NCBI GenBank assembly: GCA_037903475.1
Contig: JBAJFG010000611.1
Location: forward strand, 2,046,001 to 2,110,000
DNA from: Ancylostoma caninum
Lineage: Eukaryota > Nematoda > Chromadorea > Rhabditida > Ancylostomatidae
Reading direction: 5' to 3'
DNA: 64,000 nt
The translations under genes and the position numbers were made by a program. Under the pieces are notes generated by a model. The model did not search any database, was not told the DNA's origin, and saw only the letters and a program-made list of their open reading frames with translations. This document shows, one piece after another, positions 40,301-51,800 of this stretch (its first letter is position 1; each line of letters begins with the position of its first letter).

Positions 40301-41244
40301 TGCTGGTAGTGATGCAAAGAACGTGTTGTCATCTGGGAATAGAGTTCTGCTACTTTACGAAGCAGGTGAAGGTCTTCCCCTGACTGAGGTTCATCATTCT
40401 CCTATCTTCCCTAGAGTGCATTAACTGGTTACCCTGTAGGTTACGTACGGATGTGCGGATCATAACCATTCCTTACCCTATCTGTGTACTTAGCTCACTA
40501 AACTACTATTTACCCTACTAGTTCTACACCTTGCTCGAAGCCACTCGATAATCACCGAGTCCAAGCTCATGATTTCAGATTGGTTGAAGGAAGCGACAAG
40601 TGAAGGGTCCCCCCCCCCCTGCGAATAAGCCACGTGACATTTATTGGGCATTAAAGTCATAAATTTGGAGCAGAGCAGTTGGGTAAACAGACCTTCGCTT
40701 TTACCGGAACTTGAAGAGTGTCTGCTGTTGATTATGAGATGTTTTTTCTCATTTTAGATATCAGTAAAGGGTATTGCTGGCTGTGATTCTTTACAACTGA
40801 GTGCAGGAAATGTTATTTAGTCTCTCTCAACATTTGCAACGGGGTGAGACCGGACAAGCTCTCCATAGGTGGCTTGGACCAGTTCTTTATTCATTTCCAA
40901 GACCGGGTAATTTTTGAGTAACATTACATCAAAGAGTTTTTTTTTCTGGAGAGCGCTTTGAATGTATACTTGAGAATTCAAGTTGGTTACTGTAGGTGGC
41001 AATTATAGGAATCTGAAATATTTTTCTTTGATTCGAATGAACCGTTTCAGGACAATTCTCACTTTGGGCCGGTGGTTCATTGATCTCAATTTGTCAAATC
41101 GTCATCTACCTCTCACGTTATCTTCTGAGTCGCTGCGAACGGGTCTATCGTCATAAAAAAGGGCGAACAGCAAGGAGATATTGTAAGGAAGGAGATGACT
41201 ACGGTAACTCAAGGAAGCGCTCACTTTCGCCGATGCCATTATGA
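26980..41244 (+). CDS. DEG/ENaC-family sodium channel subunit
   Basis: DEG/ENaC subunits assemble as trimers forming amiloride-sensitive Na+ channels in the plasma membrane. Proposed exons: 26980-27158, 27741-27831, 28843-28863, 30468-30645, 30715-30962, 33556-33663, 33753-33909, 33968-34083, 36418-36702, 36792-36854, 39754-39835, 41051-41244. All have GT-AG introns, the phases agree, and the 1722 nt total gives 573 aa plus TGA. The N-terminus is cytoplasmic with an acidic stretch (DDTSDDDVDD). It leads to DNSTLHGLRDL (residues 98-108), the conserved HG gating motif. TM1 is about 118-140. LPDIVICPFNR (161-171) begins the extracellular loop, which is Cys-rich (for example CNCSLAA and CKSKCKPPC). 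VYFTDLDYTV and IAQIGGQFSLWAGGS lead into TM2 (about 509-532), with GGS in place of the usual G/S-x-S filter. The cytoplasmic tail is short and basic. Family is near certain; the orthologue is not. Weakest are the 21 nt exon 3 and the first two exons. Confidence 0.92.
31447..31703. repeat. GC-rich palindromic element in channel intron
   Basis: GCCGCTATAGTCCTCGAGGA at 31447 is matched in inverted orientation by TCCTCGAGGAGTATAGCGGC ending at 31703. Each arm carries its own near-perfect palindrome centred on TCCTCGAGGA and continues inward as AGCACCTTGC(T/G)TCGCCGTCG. The interior is extremely GC-rich with repeated CGCCAACATTGGCGGCCGCC and GCGTATCGATTGTG motifs. It looks like a foldback MITE inserted in the intron between the exons ending at 30962 and starting at 33556. 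No coding capacity is expected; the minus frame at 31467-31673 is compositional. Confidence 0.75.
37072..37339. mobile_element. hAT-like MITE in channel intron
   Basis: The segment starts CAGTGGCGGACGCAG and ends CTGCGTCCGCCACTG (inverted GTGGCGGACGCAG core exact), followed on the left by a G/C-rich stretch GGGGGGGCGCGCCCCCC. It is 268 bp with an AT-rich centre. CAGTGGCGG-type ends are typical of hAT-superfamily non-autonomous elements; that superfamily call is from memory. It sits in (TA)n sequence, so an 8 bp ATATATAT duplication is possible but cannot be told from the flanking repeat. It lies in the intron 36855-39753. Confidence 0.75.
37341..37372. repeat. (TA)16 microsatellite
   Basis: Sixteen TA units directly abut the right end of the hAT-like MITE; a shorter ATATATAT run abuts the left end, suggesting insertion into a TA repeat. 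Confidence 0.95.
38690..38840. repeat. diverged copy related to the 46.3 kb foldback
   Basis: The stretch containing GTCTGGTAGAGTC, then AAAGCCGTTCTAGGCCCTG and GAAGGCGATAC, parallels the right arm of the foldback at 46269-46590 (TTCTGGTAGAGTCG, TAGCCCTTTCAGGCCCTG, GAAGGCGAAAT) in the same order. It appears to be a degraded single arm in the same intron as the hAT-like MITE. Confidence 0.35.
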
Positions 41245-41544
41245 CAGGGAGACTGGAGCCGTGTAGAAGCTCAATTGTGAGGAAGTGAAACCTGCTCGTT
41301 ACGAGGAGCTAACGCTCATCTTCGTCTTCTACTCGGTTCCAGCGCCTCATTCTTGGTGAGGTTGTTATTCCTCATCTGAACTCTGTTTTATGTTCCGCAC
41401 CGGCCTGACGTAAGTGATGAATGTGCTTTTGTTTGTATTCCAATTGTTTTACCGCAGCGTTGCTCTATAAGGTTCGGTTTTACGGATCTGTGCGGCACCT
41501 TCGTTGATATGTTGCTTTTCTTGCATTTGAAATGCGCTCATTTT

Positions 41545-41550
41545 AATAAA
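41545..41550 (+). promoter_or_regulatory. candidate poly(A) signal of channel gene
   Basis: AATAAA lies 301 bases after the TGA of the DEG/ENaC gene and is the first canonical hexamer seen there. Confidence 0.4.
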
Positions 41551-42757
41551 TGATTCGAAATTTCCTGAAGCTTGCAGCAAACAAACATCTACGCGAAGGA
41601 AACAGAGTCGACACGTTCAAATCCACTCCGATGCTTCACTCAACAATAGTTACCATTGCTTCTGTGTCTGTCAGATGTTTTAATCAATCGTGAAAACCTC
41701 CTTTTTGATGAAATCTACATGGTCTTCATCATGTACTTTCTTTCTATGTGCCTCACAGCTTTAATGGTGCTATTACACGAATTCGTGTCATTTTTTACTC
41801 CTTTAGGAGTTCCACATCTGTTCATCCATCAAAATACGAATTGAGCGTAGGAAACAGGCTGTTATGCTTATGTCTTGAATGTGGACTCGACAAACAAACA
41901 TCAGAACCGAGTGAGACACTCCTTGAAGTGTTTTCATACCTTCAATCATATTTCGAAATTCAACTATTTCTTGTGCTGTCTAAATGGCCAAATCCTTTTT
42001 CTCTGTCTAACTAAATATTTTGCTCAATGCTGGCAAAAACTATTAGTTTGTTGTTGCTCAGTTTTCAGAGGCGTCTTACTATTCTCTCTGACTACTTTTC
42101 TGTGGGCAGATCTCCTGTTATACGTACGTTCGAAAAAAAAAATTGAGAAAAGAGGGTAACGCGGCAATTTCTGGAGTAATTCCAACCTGATGAAAACCCA
42201 ACATTTTGCATTTTTTTACATGGGAGCTATATCGTAAAAGAAGGGCTACCTATCGGTTCTGTGAGTCTCTGGAATTGTGTGGAAGTTGTTCAACATGGAT
42301 GCATAAGGATACAAGGGTAAAGTGGTCAGAAAGTTCCGTCTCTAAGATTGTAGGGATTGTAGAATACTAGATTTTTGACTATGAGGAGCACGGATGAAGC
42401 GTCCATTCCCACCAAAACTCACGCAAAAACGGTTTCTGGATTCTTCAGTATATTAGGGCATCGCGGTCGAGTTAATTATAAATAGATGAAAAATTAAGAA
42501 TACAATAATCTGGACGAAGTGTGAATTGAAAGTTAGCCCGTTTAGCCTCTTTACCTCTATACGGGAAAGGTGAAGAAAAGTTAGCCACTCCAGAGGCTCG
42601 TCGGTAGGGTGAGAGTGGCTCTATTATGGGAGGGAGAAATGAGAAGATAAGGGCGATAGAAATTTGTTGCTTTTATACTGAGTAAAGGGCGGGAAGAGAT
42701 CAAAAAGATCGAGTTCAAAATGTTGAGATAACTAGATCAATTACCATTTTACAGAGA
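41551..42757. other. intergenic, nothing supported
   Basis: AT-rich spacer between the channel gene and the reverse transcriptase remnant. Short plus-strand frames at 41656-42159 overlap one another in different frames and carry no motif. Confidence 0.4.
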
Positions 42758-42760
42758 GAA

Positions 42761-43490
42761 CTAAATTCTTGACGAATTTTTTAAACGGTGAATCTTTTGA
42801 AGTTCTTCATATTTATATGTGATAGATTTATTATTATAGATACATTTGAAGATAGCAAGTATAGTAATACTGTCATTATATCGAAGTGATCTTGGTAATT
42901 TAACAAGTAAAATAAGTCTTTCTTCAAAATCTTTGAAAAAGGCACAGGTTTTAGAAATTCTTAGCACTTCTGCATAAATACATAGTAGCTATTTTTAAGT
43001 TGTCGCTAACGTATGAATGTCCATGACAAAACCTGTTAACTTTAAATTGAAAATGATCTGTTTTATTAAATTGTTTAGTATGAATAGTATCATTAATGAT
43101 ATTTATTTCAATATCTAGAAAGTTGCACTTATATGGTGAGGAATTAGTTTGCTCCAAGCTTAGTATCTTATTGTATGTGTTGTTAAATATATTAGAAATA
43201 CTATTGCTATCCATGTTATGAATGATGAGAATATCGTCCATATACCTAAAGGGATAGAAGATTTTGTAAGGTAGCCAGAGATTGGTGGAATATTTATATT
43301 CTAGGTAAGCAAGAGTAAGATCTGCTAGGACAGGGCTAGCATTACCTCCTTGTGGTACTCCTTTGACTTGTTTAAATAATTTATTCCCAATTTTACAGAA
43401 GCTATTGGAGAGAAGGTATTCTACTAGGTATATAATATCATATATGTTATAGTTTCTATATCAAATGTCAATATATCAATATAAAAACAT
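42761..43490 (-). pseudogene. reverse transcriptase fragment, AT-rich, broken
   Basis: Minus-strand frames carry consecutive RT motifs. TFDIET (about 43469-43452) carries the first catalytic Asp region. GVPQGGNASPVLADL (about 43366-43322) is the template-grip region. YMDD (43244-43233) is the catalytic core, followed by NFLDIEINI and a Lys-rich tail. At least two frameshifts break it: near 43430 between TFDIET and the next block, and near 42960 after the frame ending AKNF. No intact upstream or downstream domains were found. The motif style fits Penelope-like or related non-LTR-independent RTs better than DIRS or Gypsy, but the class is uncertain. The segment is markedly more AT-rich than other coding DNA in the window. 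Confidence 0.75.
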
Positions 43491-45830
43491 CAAATGTCTC
43501 CGATAAATAAATTGGTGATGGCGAAGACTACGTTTTTTTCTAAACAACAGTGAAAATTGCGAATTTCGCTTCGCTCATGAATTTTTTTCTAGACGTGGAA
43601 CTGAAAGATATGTGCAGGACTAGAAATTTCGTTAAACACGAAAAGACATATGCGTTAATATATGCAGTATCATGAGCTATTCTGTTACTTCAACTGCAAA
43701 GAAGTTTGAACACGAAATGCTGTAGGACAATAATACAGTCTACATATACGGAGTGGCGAAAGCACAGTCAGAAAACCTCGAAAAAAATTATTTCAGCGCT
43801 ATTTCCTTGCTTAAATTTTTTAGACTGAGTAGTCGCGGTTGAATATTAGATATTTCACAGTTGGATATTAGATATTTCACACACAAAATCCTCCAGCCCA
43901 AAATCGACCTCTCTGAAGCAGAAATCCGTTTCTGCGCTGTTCCTTCAACAGTAATGGCTTCCACTTAGACGCGTTTAGCACGCCCAGCAGCTTGGGCTGC
44001 ATTTGTTATACTACTGTAACGGAAGAGTTGGCGGTGTCGGAGATGTGCGCTCTTGTCGAACTGGACGGCACATTCCATAAAAGACAGAAAATGAGAAGCA
44101 GCTTGAATTGGGTGGTTATAGAATTCTAAAGAGCAAAACAAAAGCTACAATATGACCTATGATAGGCTATCGGAATGAGTTCAGATCCTCGTAAAAAATG
44201 GAGTTGAAAAAAAAAAACAGTACGAACTCATTGTCCAATCCAATATATAACTTTGCAAAGAAAATTAAAAGAACTGTTAAATTAATGGGCGTACAGGTGC
44301 GAAGTATTCCTACAAAGAACTACCTAAGGGATGAATAATGAAGACAATGGCATAGAATCGGTAGTACCATGGTCTTCAAAGAGTAGGACGACCCGTTATG
44401 CCTGCCCACACATTACTGTGGTGGGGTCCTTGCTCTTTTTGGCCTAGACGGTGGCCTGAATACTTGAAGTTCTCGGACCGTTGATATCCTGAAAGCTTCA
44501 ACATCATAAGCGCTAAGTCCACTACTTCCGTCCTTCATCAACTTACAGGCTAGAAGTGTTGAATGAGTCATTCTTTCGAGTTTCTGAAGGACGGTTTACG
44601 GACACAACCCCTATATGACGCATAGGGGCGGGAGCACAGTGCAGAACACAGATTTCGTAGCATCCACACATTTTTTTTAAAGCAGCCGCCCTCTAGTTTC
44701 AAACGGATCGAGCCCAGAAAAAATGCATTTATTGGTGGTATTTTTTCACTGTTCATTATTATGCAATTTCGCTTTCACAAAAAATCTAATAATATCTTCT
44801 AGAAGTGAAAAATAGCGAACGAAGTAAGGGGAGGAATTCCCCTCTAAAGGGGATGGGGGTGTTCCGGCTCGTCCTAGGCGATCAGATTTTTCTTTGGGAT
44901 TCAGTTTGTCAAAGAATTCTAATGAAAGGTAACTTGAAAGAACCACTTCACTAGATTTACCTCAAGGTGTTTTTTGTTGTTTAGGTCCAAATATAGGCAA
45001 ATTTCGGAATTCAAATTTGACCACTGTGGACAAAGCCAAATTCATACTTATTCATCGCACCTAATCTGTTGCTCTCAAGGTTAATAATCCATGCAAATTT
45101 CAAAAAGGTCGAATAAAATCTCTTAAATTAGGTATATTTGCACATATCTATCCTCCGAACTCAGTATAGCGAAGTCCAAACGAGTCTGCTCTGTGGAATT
45201 CGAAGCGCTTATCCTGACTTCCTTAACCTTCCTGGGACTACAGCCTAACGCCAGGAGAAGGAGAAATCCACAGAGTTGTGAAGTTCCGGTTATCACTGAA
45301 TGTATAGGTGCGTCGTGGCAAAAGATAACACAAGCAACACACTCGGTTGTACGCTGGTCTCGCGACCAATCGATTCAGCTCCTGAAGACGTGAATGGGTA
45401 ACACTCCAATGCTCATTTCAACTTTTTGACTTCAGTTTTTCCTTCCATATTTTTGAATGATGGCGTACCAGGCGAAGAAGGAAGTAAGCATGGCATAAGC
45501 ACAATAAAAGAGATGAGCATGCCTGTGCGAGCTTTTACGGTAATTACGAACTGAGGCACAATGGCCATAGTCTCAAGAAATGCGTGGCTTAGTTGTGAAT
45601 GAGCTCCTGTATCCCCTATTTTGGTCATGGTGAACGAAACTTCTCCCGTGGCAGTCGCTCTTCATTCCCATGTGTCTTTTGAACATCAAATAAAATCGTG
45701 GGGGCAACCTCTGATTCACCATTGTTCGTGTGAGGTATTCGTTTGCTCTCTGTCCCATAGCATTTCGCTCATCACAGCGGCTATAAGTGCAGCAACAGCT
45801 TCTATCTATTGCATTTCGTAGTGTTTCGAC
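43491..45830. other. intergenic, nothing supported
   Basis: No gene recognised. The part at about 44380-44720 is more complex in sequence and has a minus frame (44568-44756) including the segment PYASYRGCVRKPSFRN. It may be a fragment of a dispersed repeat; I cannot confirm a family. Confidence 0.35.
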
Positions 45831-48800
45831 ATGGAGACGCAGAGCATCAACTTGGATGACATCTTCCCCGCCGAAACGACACCAACTCTGCACCACGAAC
45901 ATACCGAGCACTTTCACTCAACCACCACTCGTGTACGCACTAGTACATTCGCATTCTCAGCCTTCGTTCTCATCTGATCAGCGTCACTTAAGGTTGAGAA
46001 GACGTCGAGCTATTCGTCAAAGACGGTGGTTCAGAATTCACATTCGTCTCACAGCGTGGAGGTATGTTATGAGAATTGACCTGCATGATGTAAATTCGGT
46101 GTTGTGTAGTTCAGGTTAAACTCCTCTTAACCTCGAAGGCAAATCTTCGTGGGAAGCGACTTTTTTGCCCACTTCCATTCTGCTTCCACCACCTCTGATG
46201 TTATGAAGAATTGATTTTCTTGATTCCATGCACGACTGTCATTTAATCTCGGCATGTTACAAATTCGTGTAAAATCTTCTGTCTGACGATACCCGAGATT
46301 GATAAACTTCTTTATTCCTTCACGGCCAACGTTTCGGCTTATTTCGCTTTCTTCAGGGCCTGAAAGGGCTACACAATTCGTCGACTCTACCAGACCAAGT
46401 ACATCAGCAGATCAAGCCAAAAGTTCAAGAAAAAAAAAACCTTTTGGCTTCTGCTGATGTACTTGTTCTGGTAGAGTCGACGAATTGTGTAGCCCTTTCA
46501 GGCCCTGAAGAAGGCGAAATATGCGAAACGTTGGCTGAGAAGGAATAAAGAGTTTATCAATCTCGGGTACCGTTAAACAGGGGATTTTACATGATTTTCT
46601 TGAATACTTTGAAACACGACTCATTGTAGTATCATTACTGAGAAGATAAGATCTGGGTTATTTTGATAACCTCAATAGTCCTTTTTTCGAGAAGGTCGGA
46701 TGTTCTTTGCTAACAATAATCATAATCTACTAGAAATAGAAAGGCCTGTTCTTGTTTTGCAAGGAAGAGTAAAAATGTGCCAGTAGATTTGCCTTTGTTT
46801 CACGAGAAATAGAAAAAGTCAGCAGCGCCAATCTAAGTGATCGACTTTTGGCAGCAGAGAATAATACATATTTGTGTTAAATTCAAAAAAAAGATGGGTG
46901 GGGTAACAGAGCAACCGAGGAATATTCTGGGATAAAGGCGCAAGTGTTTCTCACGTGATGTTTTTATCTCCCTTTCTCTGAACAGAGCACCTCTCCTAAA
47001 TTCTTGATGTAAAATAATCTCTCTCTCAGCTTTAGGAAGTAGAACATTGTTCTCATTGCAGGTCAATGCAATCACTCCACCAGAGCCGAAATGTCGAACC
47101 TCTCTTTCCGGAGTCTGTGAAACTAAAGAAAGTCATCTAGAAGTCCACAATACATCTAAAAATTTGTACAATGCGTCATCAAACGACGACCTATTAGCAT
47201 CGGTAGGTACCTCCTTAAAATATTCGAAATAGCACTGTACAATTGTGGAGCACTTAATAAGATATATCACTCCAACGAGTTCGTTCAAATAAACAAATTC
47301 ATCTAATATTATTATAATTGGTGGAAAGCAACTATTTATTTTGTCTAAGCATAAAACTTGCAAAAAAAGCAAGTTCTAGAAGTATGACAAAAAAGGCACA
47401 ATCCCCATCTTTCGATCGATTTCCAGAGTTGATTCCCGACTGGAATTGCCAGATCACAATGCCTAAACATAGTTCCGGCGAGGTTGGGGAGAAGTTGAAC
47501 GAGGGCCAAGCGAGAGTGCAAGGATATTCTCGCTGCTGCTCCCCCCCCCCCCTCTTGCTGGCACCTTTCCGGGGTAATCTTTTCACGAATCCTAGCCCAA
47601 AGCTCAACTCAGTTTGCTGGGTGGTGCATTTCCTGCTAAGGGGTGCCTGCTAAGGAGAATTTTTACTATTATTGAAAGCTCCTTCACACGCAGCCGCTTG
47701 TTTGAAGCGCACCACCTCATAGGTTGGGAAGTGATTTCTGTGATGCTGAGGACAATACCTGGTGGGAGAAAACTTCGTGCTCACGTCTTGGTCCGCCTAA
47801 TTTCTTTCCAAACAAAAATACTCAGGGGCAGTGTTTTTTTTTTCACAATTTTTGCTCGGAATCATACATACCATTTTGGTCAGCAGTTTTAGTGTTGGAG
47901 ATTTCTCAAAAACGGTTCCGCGTTAGGACTTTTCAATTATCTACGTCTGAGTGAATTTATGCAGAAGATTTTGAACTTTAGAACAGAATATGGGAAGGGA
48001 CATTCGTGGTACTTTTGGTGCTAACAGACAAGATATTACGGACTTTGGGACGCGTTCCTGAATACATTATGGTTTTATCAAATTTTGGATCGTGGGTTAC
48101 TTCAATGGCTTGTCGGTCAACTATGGAAAGAAATAATATTTACTAATTGTGGTGCTCGTTAAATGTCCGGGTAGGCGTTTGCGGTTTAAGAGAAAGACTT
48201 CTACTCTCATTAGATAGTGCTTTATTCATCTTGAGTGCATTTTCTCTTAAGGTATTCGGTGCAGTCAAACTTCCGGACGTCCACTTTGCCCAGGATCATC
48301 ACCACGCCATCCAGCATATTGACGACGCCTTGGCCGGAGAAGAGACCGATTTTCACTACGATGGATCATCAGTCGTCAGCGAAGGTCACCACTCATCGGC
48401 TTCTACACACCACACTGCATACAGCTCAAAGGCCGGCGTTTGGGTGCGTTATGAATGCTACAGAAGCTCCTTACTTTTTGTTTTTTCGCATTCTCTTCGT
48501 AAATCTGCACATGTGCGACAGCTGAGTGATAATGTGTCGCTTTCGCTGAAGCCCATTGATAAAATAACTCTGTTAAGAATGCCTCTAATCGCGTTGCTGA
48601 GTCGTTAATGCAACAAGCAATGGAGGACCTACATTTGGCCGAGCCAAACGATGTAGGTAACGCTCACTTTCTGGCCCTCTTTTCTTTGCAAAGTTTTTCA
48701 CGGAGAGAAATTCTATAGCAACTAGTATCACTGTATTGTTCTGTCTAAATTCCATAGATGGAATGCTGTCTATTTTTGGTCGACCACTCCAATAATACAT

Positions 48801-51800
48801 CGTTATTACATATTCTAGGATGATTTGCACATCAATAGTTGATGGACGATGTCTTTGCTTTTCACTTAGTTTTCTCACTGGCTTGTTAAATATTTCTGTG
48901 GATAGACTGTCCATCAGGAAAAGACGGTCTAATAGTTATTCATATGTTTCTAGAGAAGTATCCTTTGATTCTAAATCAATAGTCTGTTTCGAAATTGCAT
49001 TCCTTCATCTCCTCTTTTGCGTTTTTGACTTGAACTCATTGGATCCACAGTCGACCTCCCCAGGTTCGGCCACAATCACGAAGTTTGAAAGGATTAACAC
49101 TGACGTCCCTTATTTAAAAGTGCTTTCTGTTAGTGACTGAATGCTTGAATGCACTTTCTGTAGTGCTTTGATTGTGGATTTCACCGTAGATACATTAGCT
49201 TTTTTTCGTACCTTATTTGGAATTGAAAAGGGTTTATTTCAAGAATATTAGCTAATCTTCATCACAGTAATTATGAACAAGTGGACGGATTGCCAAAATG
49301 TTCTTTCCAAAAATTTTGAGGCGTTTCCAATTTTCCACAAATTTTTTGAAACATTGTACATAGCAAAGAAGCTCTCCAGTTTCCGAAAGGTACATATTAG
49401 GAGCATAGTAATGATATTCTCCAGTACGCTGATGAGCCTGCAACTATCGCCAACAAAGAAAATGGTGAAGAAAATGGTGAAGGAAATGCTAAAGACGGTG
49501 GTGACTACGAACCCTACTCGATGTACAGCGCTGGCGAACCTCCGCGCGTACCTTCCCGTCGAGGAACCAATGGTGCGTTCCTATGAAAGTGTTCGTTTTT
49601 AATAGTTCTGTTCTGTTCTTTGACATGCTATGCACGCTGGCCTTTTTTCTGGGAAGCTTAGATGTTCTGAACAATGGCCAGTGCTAAGCTGAGCAGATTT
49701 GTCTCCTCGTTCCTCAAAGGACACTTGGAATCAGTTGATTAAACACAACACCGTCTGGGCTTCAAGCAGCTCCCTCTGACCACAAACATATCTTCTCATT
49801 GTCCTGTTAAATGACCTCGGCTCTATAGTTCCTGTAATATCAAGAATGGATCCACGATTTTCGGCTATTATTCGATAATCACTACTATTATCAGAACATT
49901 GCCACAAAAATGTTTTTCAAGCAATGTATAAGTTTGTTGAATGGCGGACAATCGTGCGTCACAAACACCATCTTGCCATGTCAACTGTACAACTCTATCG
50001 AGTCTCGGTGATGAATTCTGTATTCTCCCATATTTTCTAGTGCTCATGTGAGCCGTTTTCCACAGCTTTTCTGCAGTATTTTCTTCTTTATTTTAATTCA
50101 ATGTCAATTCATCACTTAATCGGCATATCTAAGTGTTTGAGATCGCTTATGATAACGGTTACTTATCATAACATCATTGATTCTGCAGTATATAATTGCT
50201 TTATGTCTAGAGAACATTGCAAAAATGAGCATTCCCATCTTATCTTGGCCATGGTCCTATAAGATCTGCTCTTGGAACCTCAAAATTTGAAAAATGTACA
50301 TTGAAACTGCAGCTACACGTGAAGAATTTTCGTAAGGTGCCTCCACAATAAGAACCATTCCAAAAAAGGCTCTTCGGACCAGCGAAGACTCCCTATAAAA
50401 CAGAGTCTCCATAAACACTAGGACTTGAATGATTTACTGATGCGCATCTGCAACAATCTCATGAACTCTTTTTGGGTTCGGATGTAGTTTTTCCGTGCGT
50501 CTCTCACCGACTCTCTAAATCTTCTCTCGCATATCCATTTCTGAGAAAATAAGATATAATGTCTTTACCCAGGGGGAAATGTGTTAATATGATGCCCAGT
50601 TGCTAGTACCCTTCCTGTTAATCTGGAATGGTCAGAAATCCGTCCCCTCGATCTGAAATTTCTTACCCTACGGCGCGACGACAGCATTCTCCTTCTCTTC
50701 TTCCAGTGGTCCTGCAGTCATCAGCAATCCACATAAGCATATGTGATTCCCTACTGTTAAAAGTCCCCATTTCCGCATTGTCTTTGACCCCGCTCCCCAA
50801 ATTTCACTTTTTATGCAGCGTTTCCACCATTCCTTCACCCAATCGCAGCGGAAATTTCTCCGTCAGTGGTCGTTTTTCACTCGTTCTAGGTTTATATGTA
50901 TTGTACATATTATACTACCAATTCTCGCTGGCCTTAGAAGTTAGCTTAAGTTGCCTCTAAAACATGCGCTGATTACTTGTTTTTTCTTTAATCGAAATGA
51001 CTCGACAGTAAGTCGAATCCCCAATTAAGTAATGTACGTCATGCTTAGCTGGATGGGACACAAAATCTTATAAGAATACGTCTGCACATGTTAACACTTG
51101 CTGTCATTGTCGAATATTGACCTTGTTTTTTTTTTCTTTACAGATAGCCGAATCCGTACGATGACGTTTGACAGCGCAGTTTCTGGAGCGGAAAGCCGAG
51201 TTGGAGGTTTTGATGTGCATCAGGACGACGGAACATACTCGGTGAGTACGCGCTGAGCTGAGGCTAGTAGCGAGTTCTATCAAGTGACAACGTTTCCTTT
51301 CAATTTCATTACACATATCTTCTTTAAAAAGTTGGGAATGCAAGCATAACTTCAGGCTGAAGAGATCAACTTGCATCATGATGAAGTCGCCTACATCAGG
51401 CCTAAACTCAAGGTTCTACAGCCTACGGTTGTGCCACTATGTGAAGCAAAAACATATTCGGTCCTTGTTGTTACAGGCCGACACGGAAGCGCCATCGCAG
51501 GTCGAGCCTCCAATTAGGACTGGTGATACCATTAAGCTTCGTAAACTTAATGAAGAAGTTGTTGAGGCACGTCAGCGTCAGGCTCACCTTGCCGCTCAGG
51601 TACGGTGTTTTTCGCGGTTAACGTGCTCTATCGAGAATGTGCTCCAGGATGATCATCGGGTACTTACAAACTGCTCGCGTTTGATCTCGATAGGGGGGCA
51701 GGGAGGGGTAGATATGCAAAGAACTGTTGTTTTCGCTCCACTCCACGGAACAAAAGTGCTTTTTTAATCTGAGGTTGTCGGTGAAGCACCAATGTGGGCA

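Noticed and set aside
48235..48525. Alternative frame of 96 codons across exon 3 of the GTPase gene.
   Set aside because: The overlapping frame starting VFGAVKLPDVHF keeps splice phase on both sides and gives the coherent protein.
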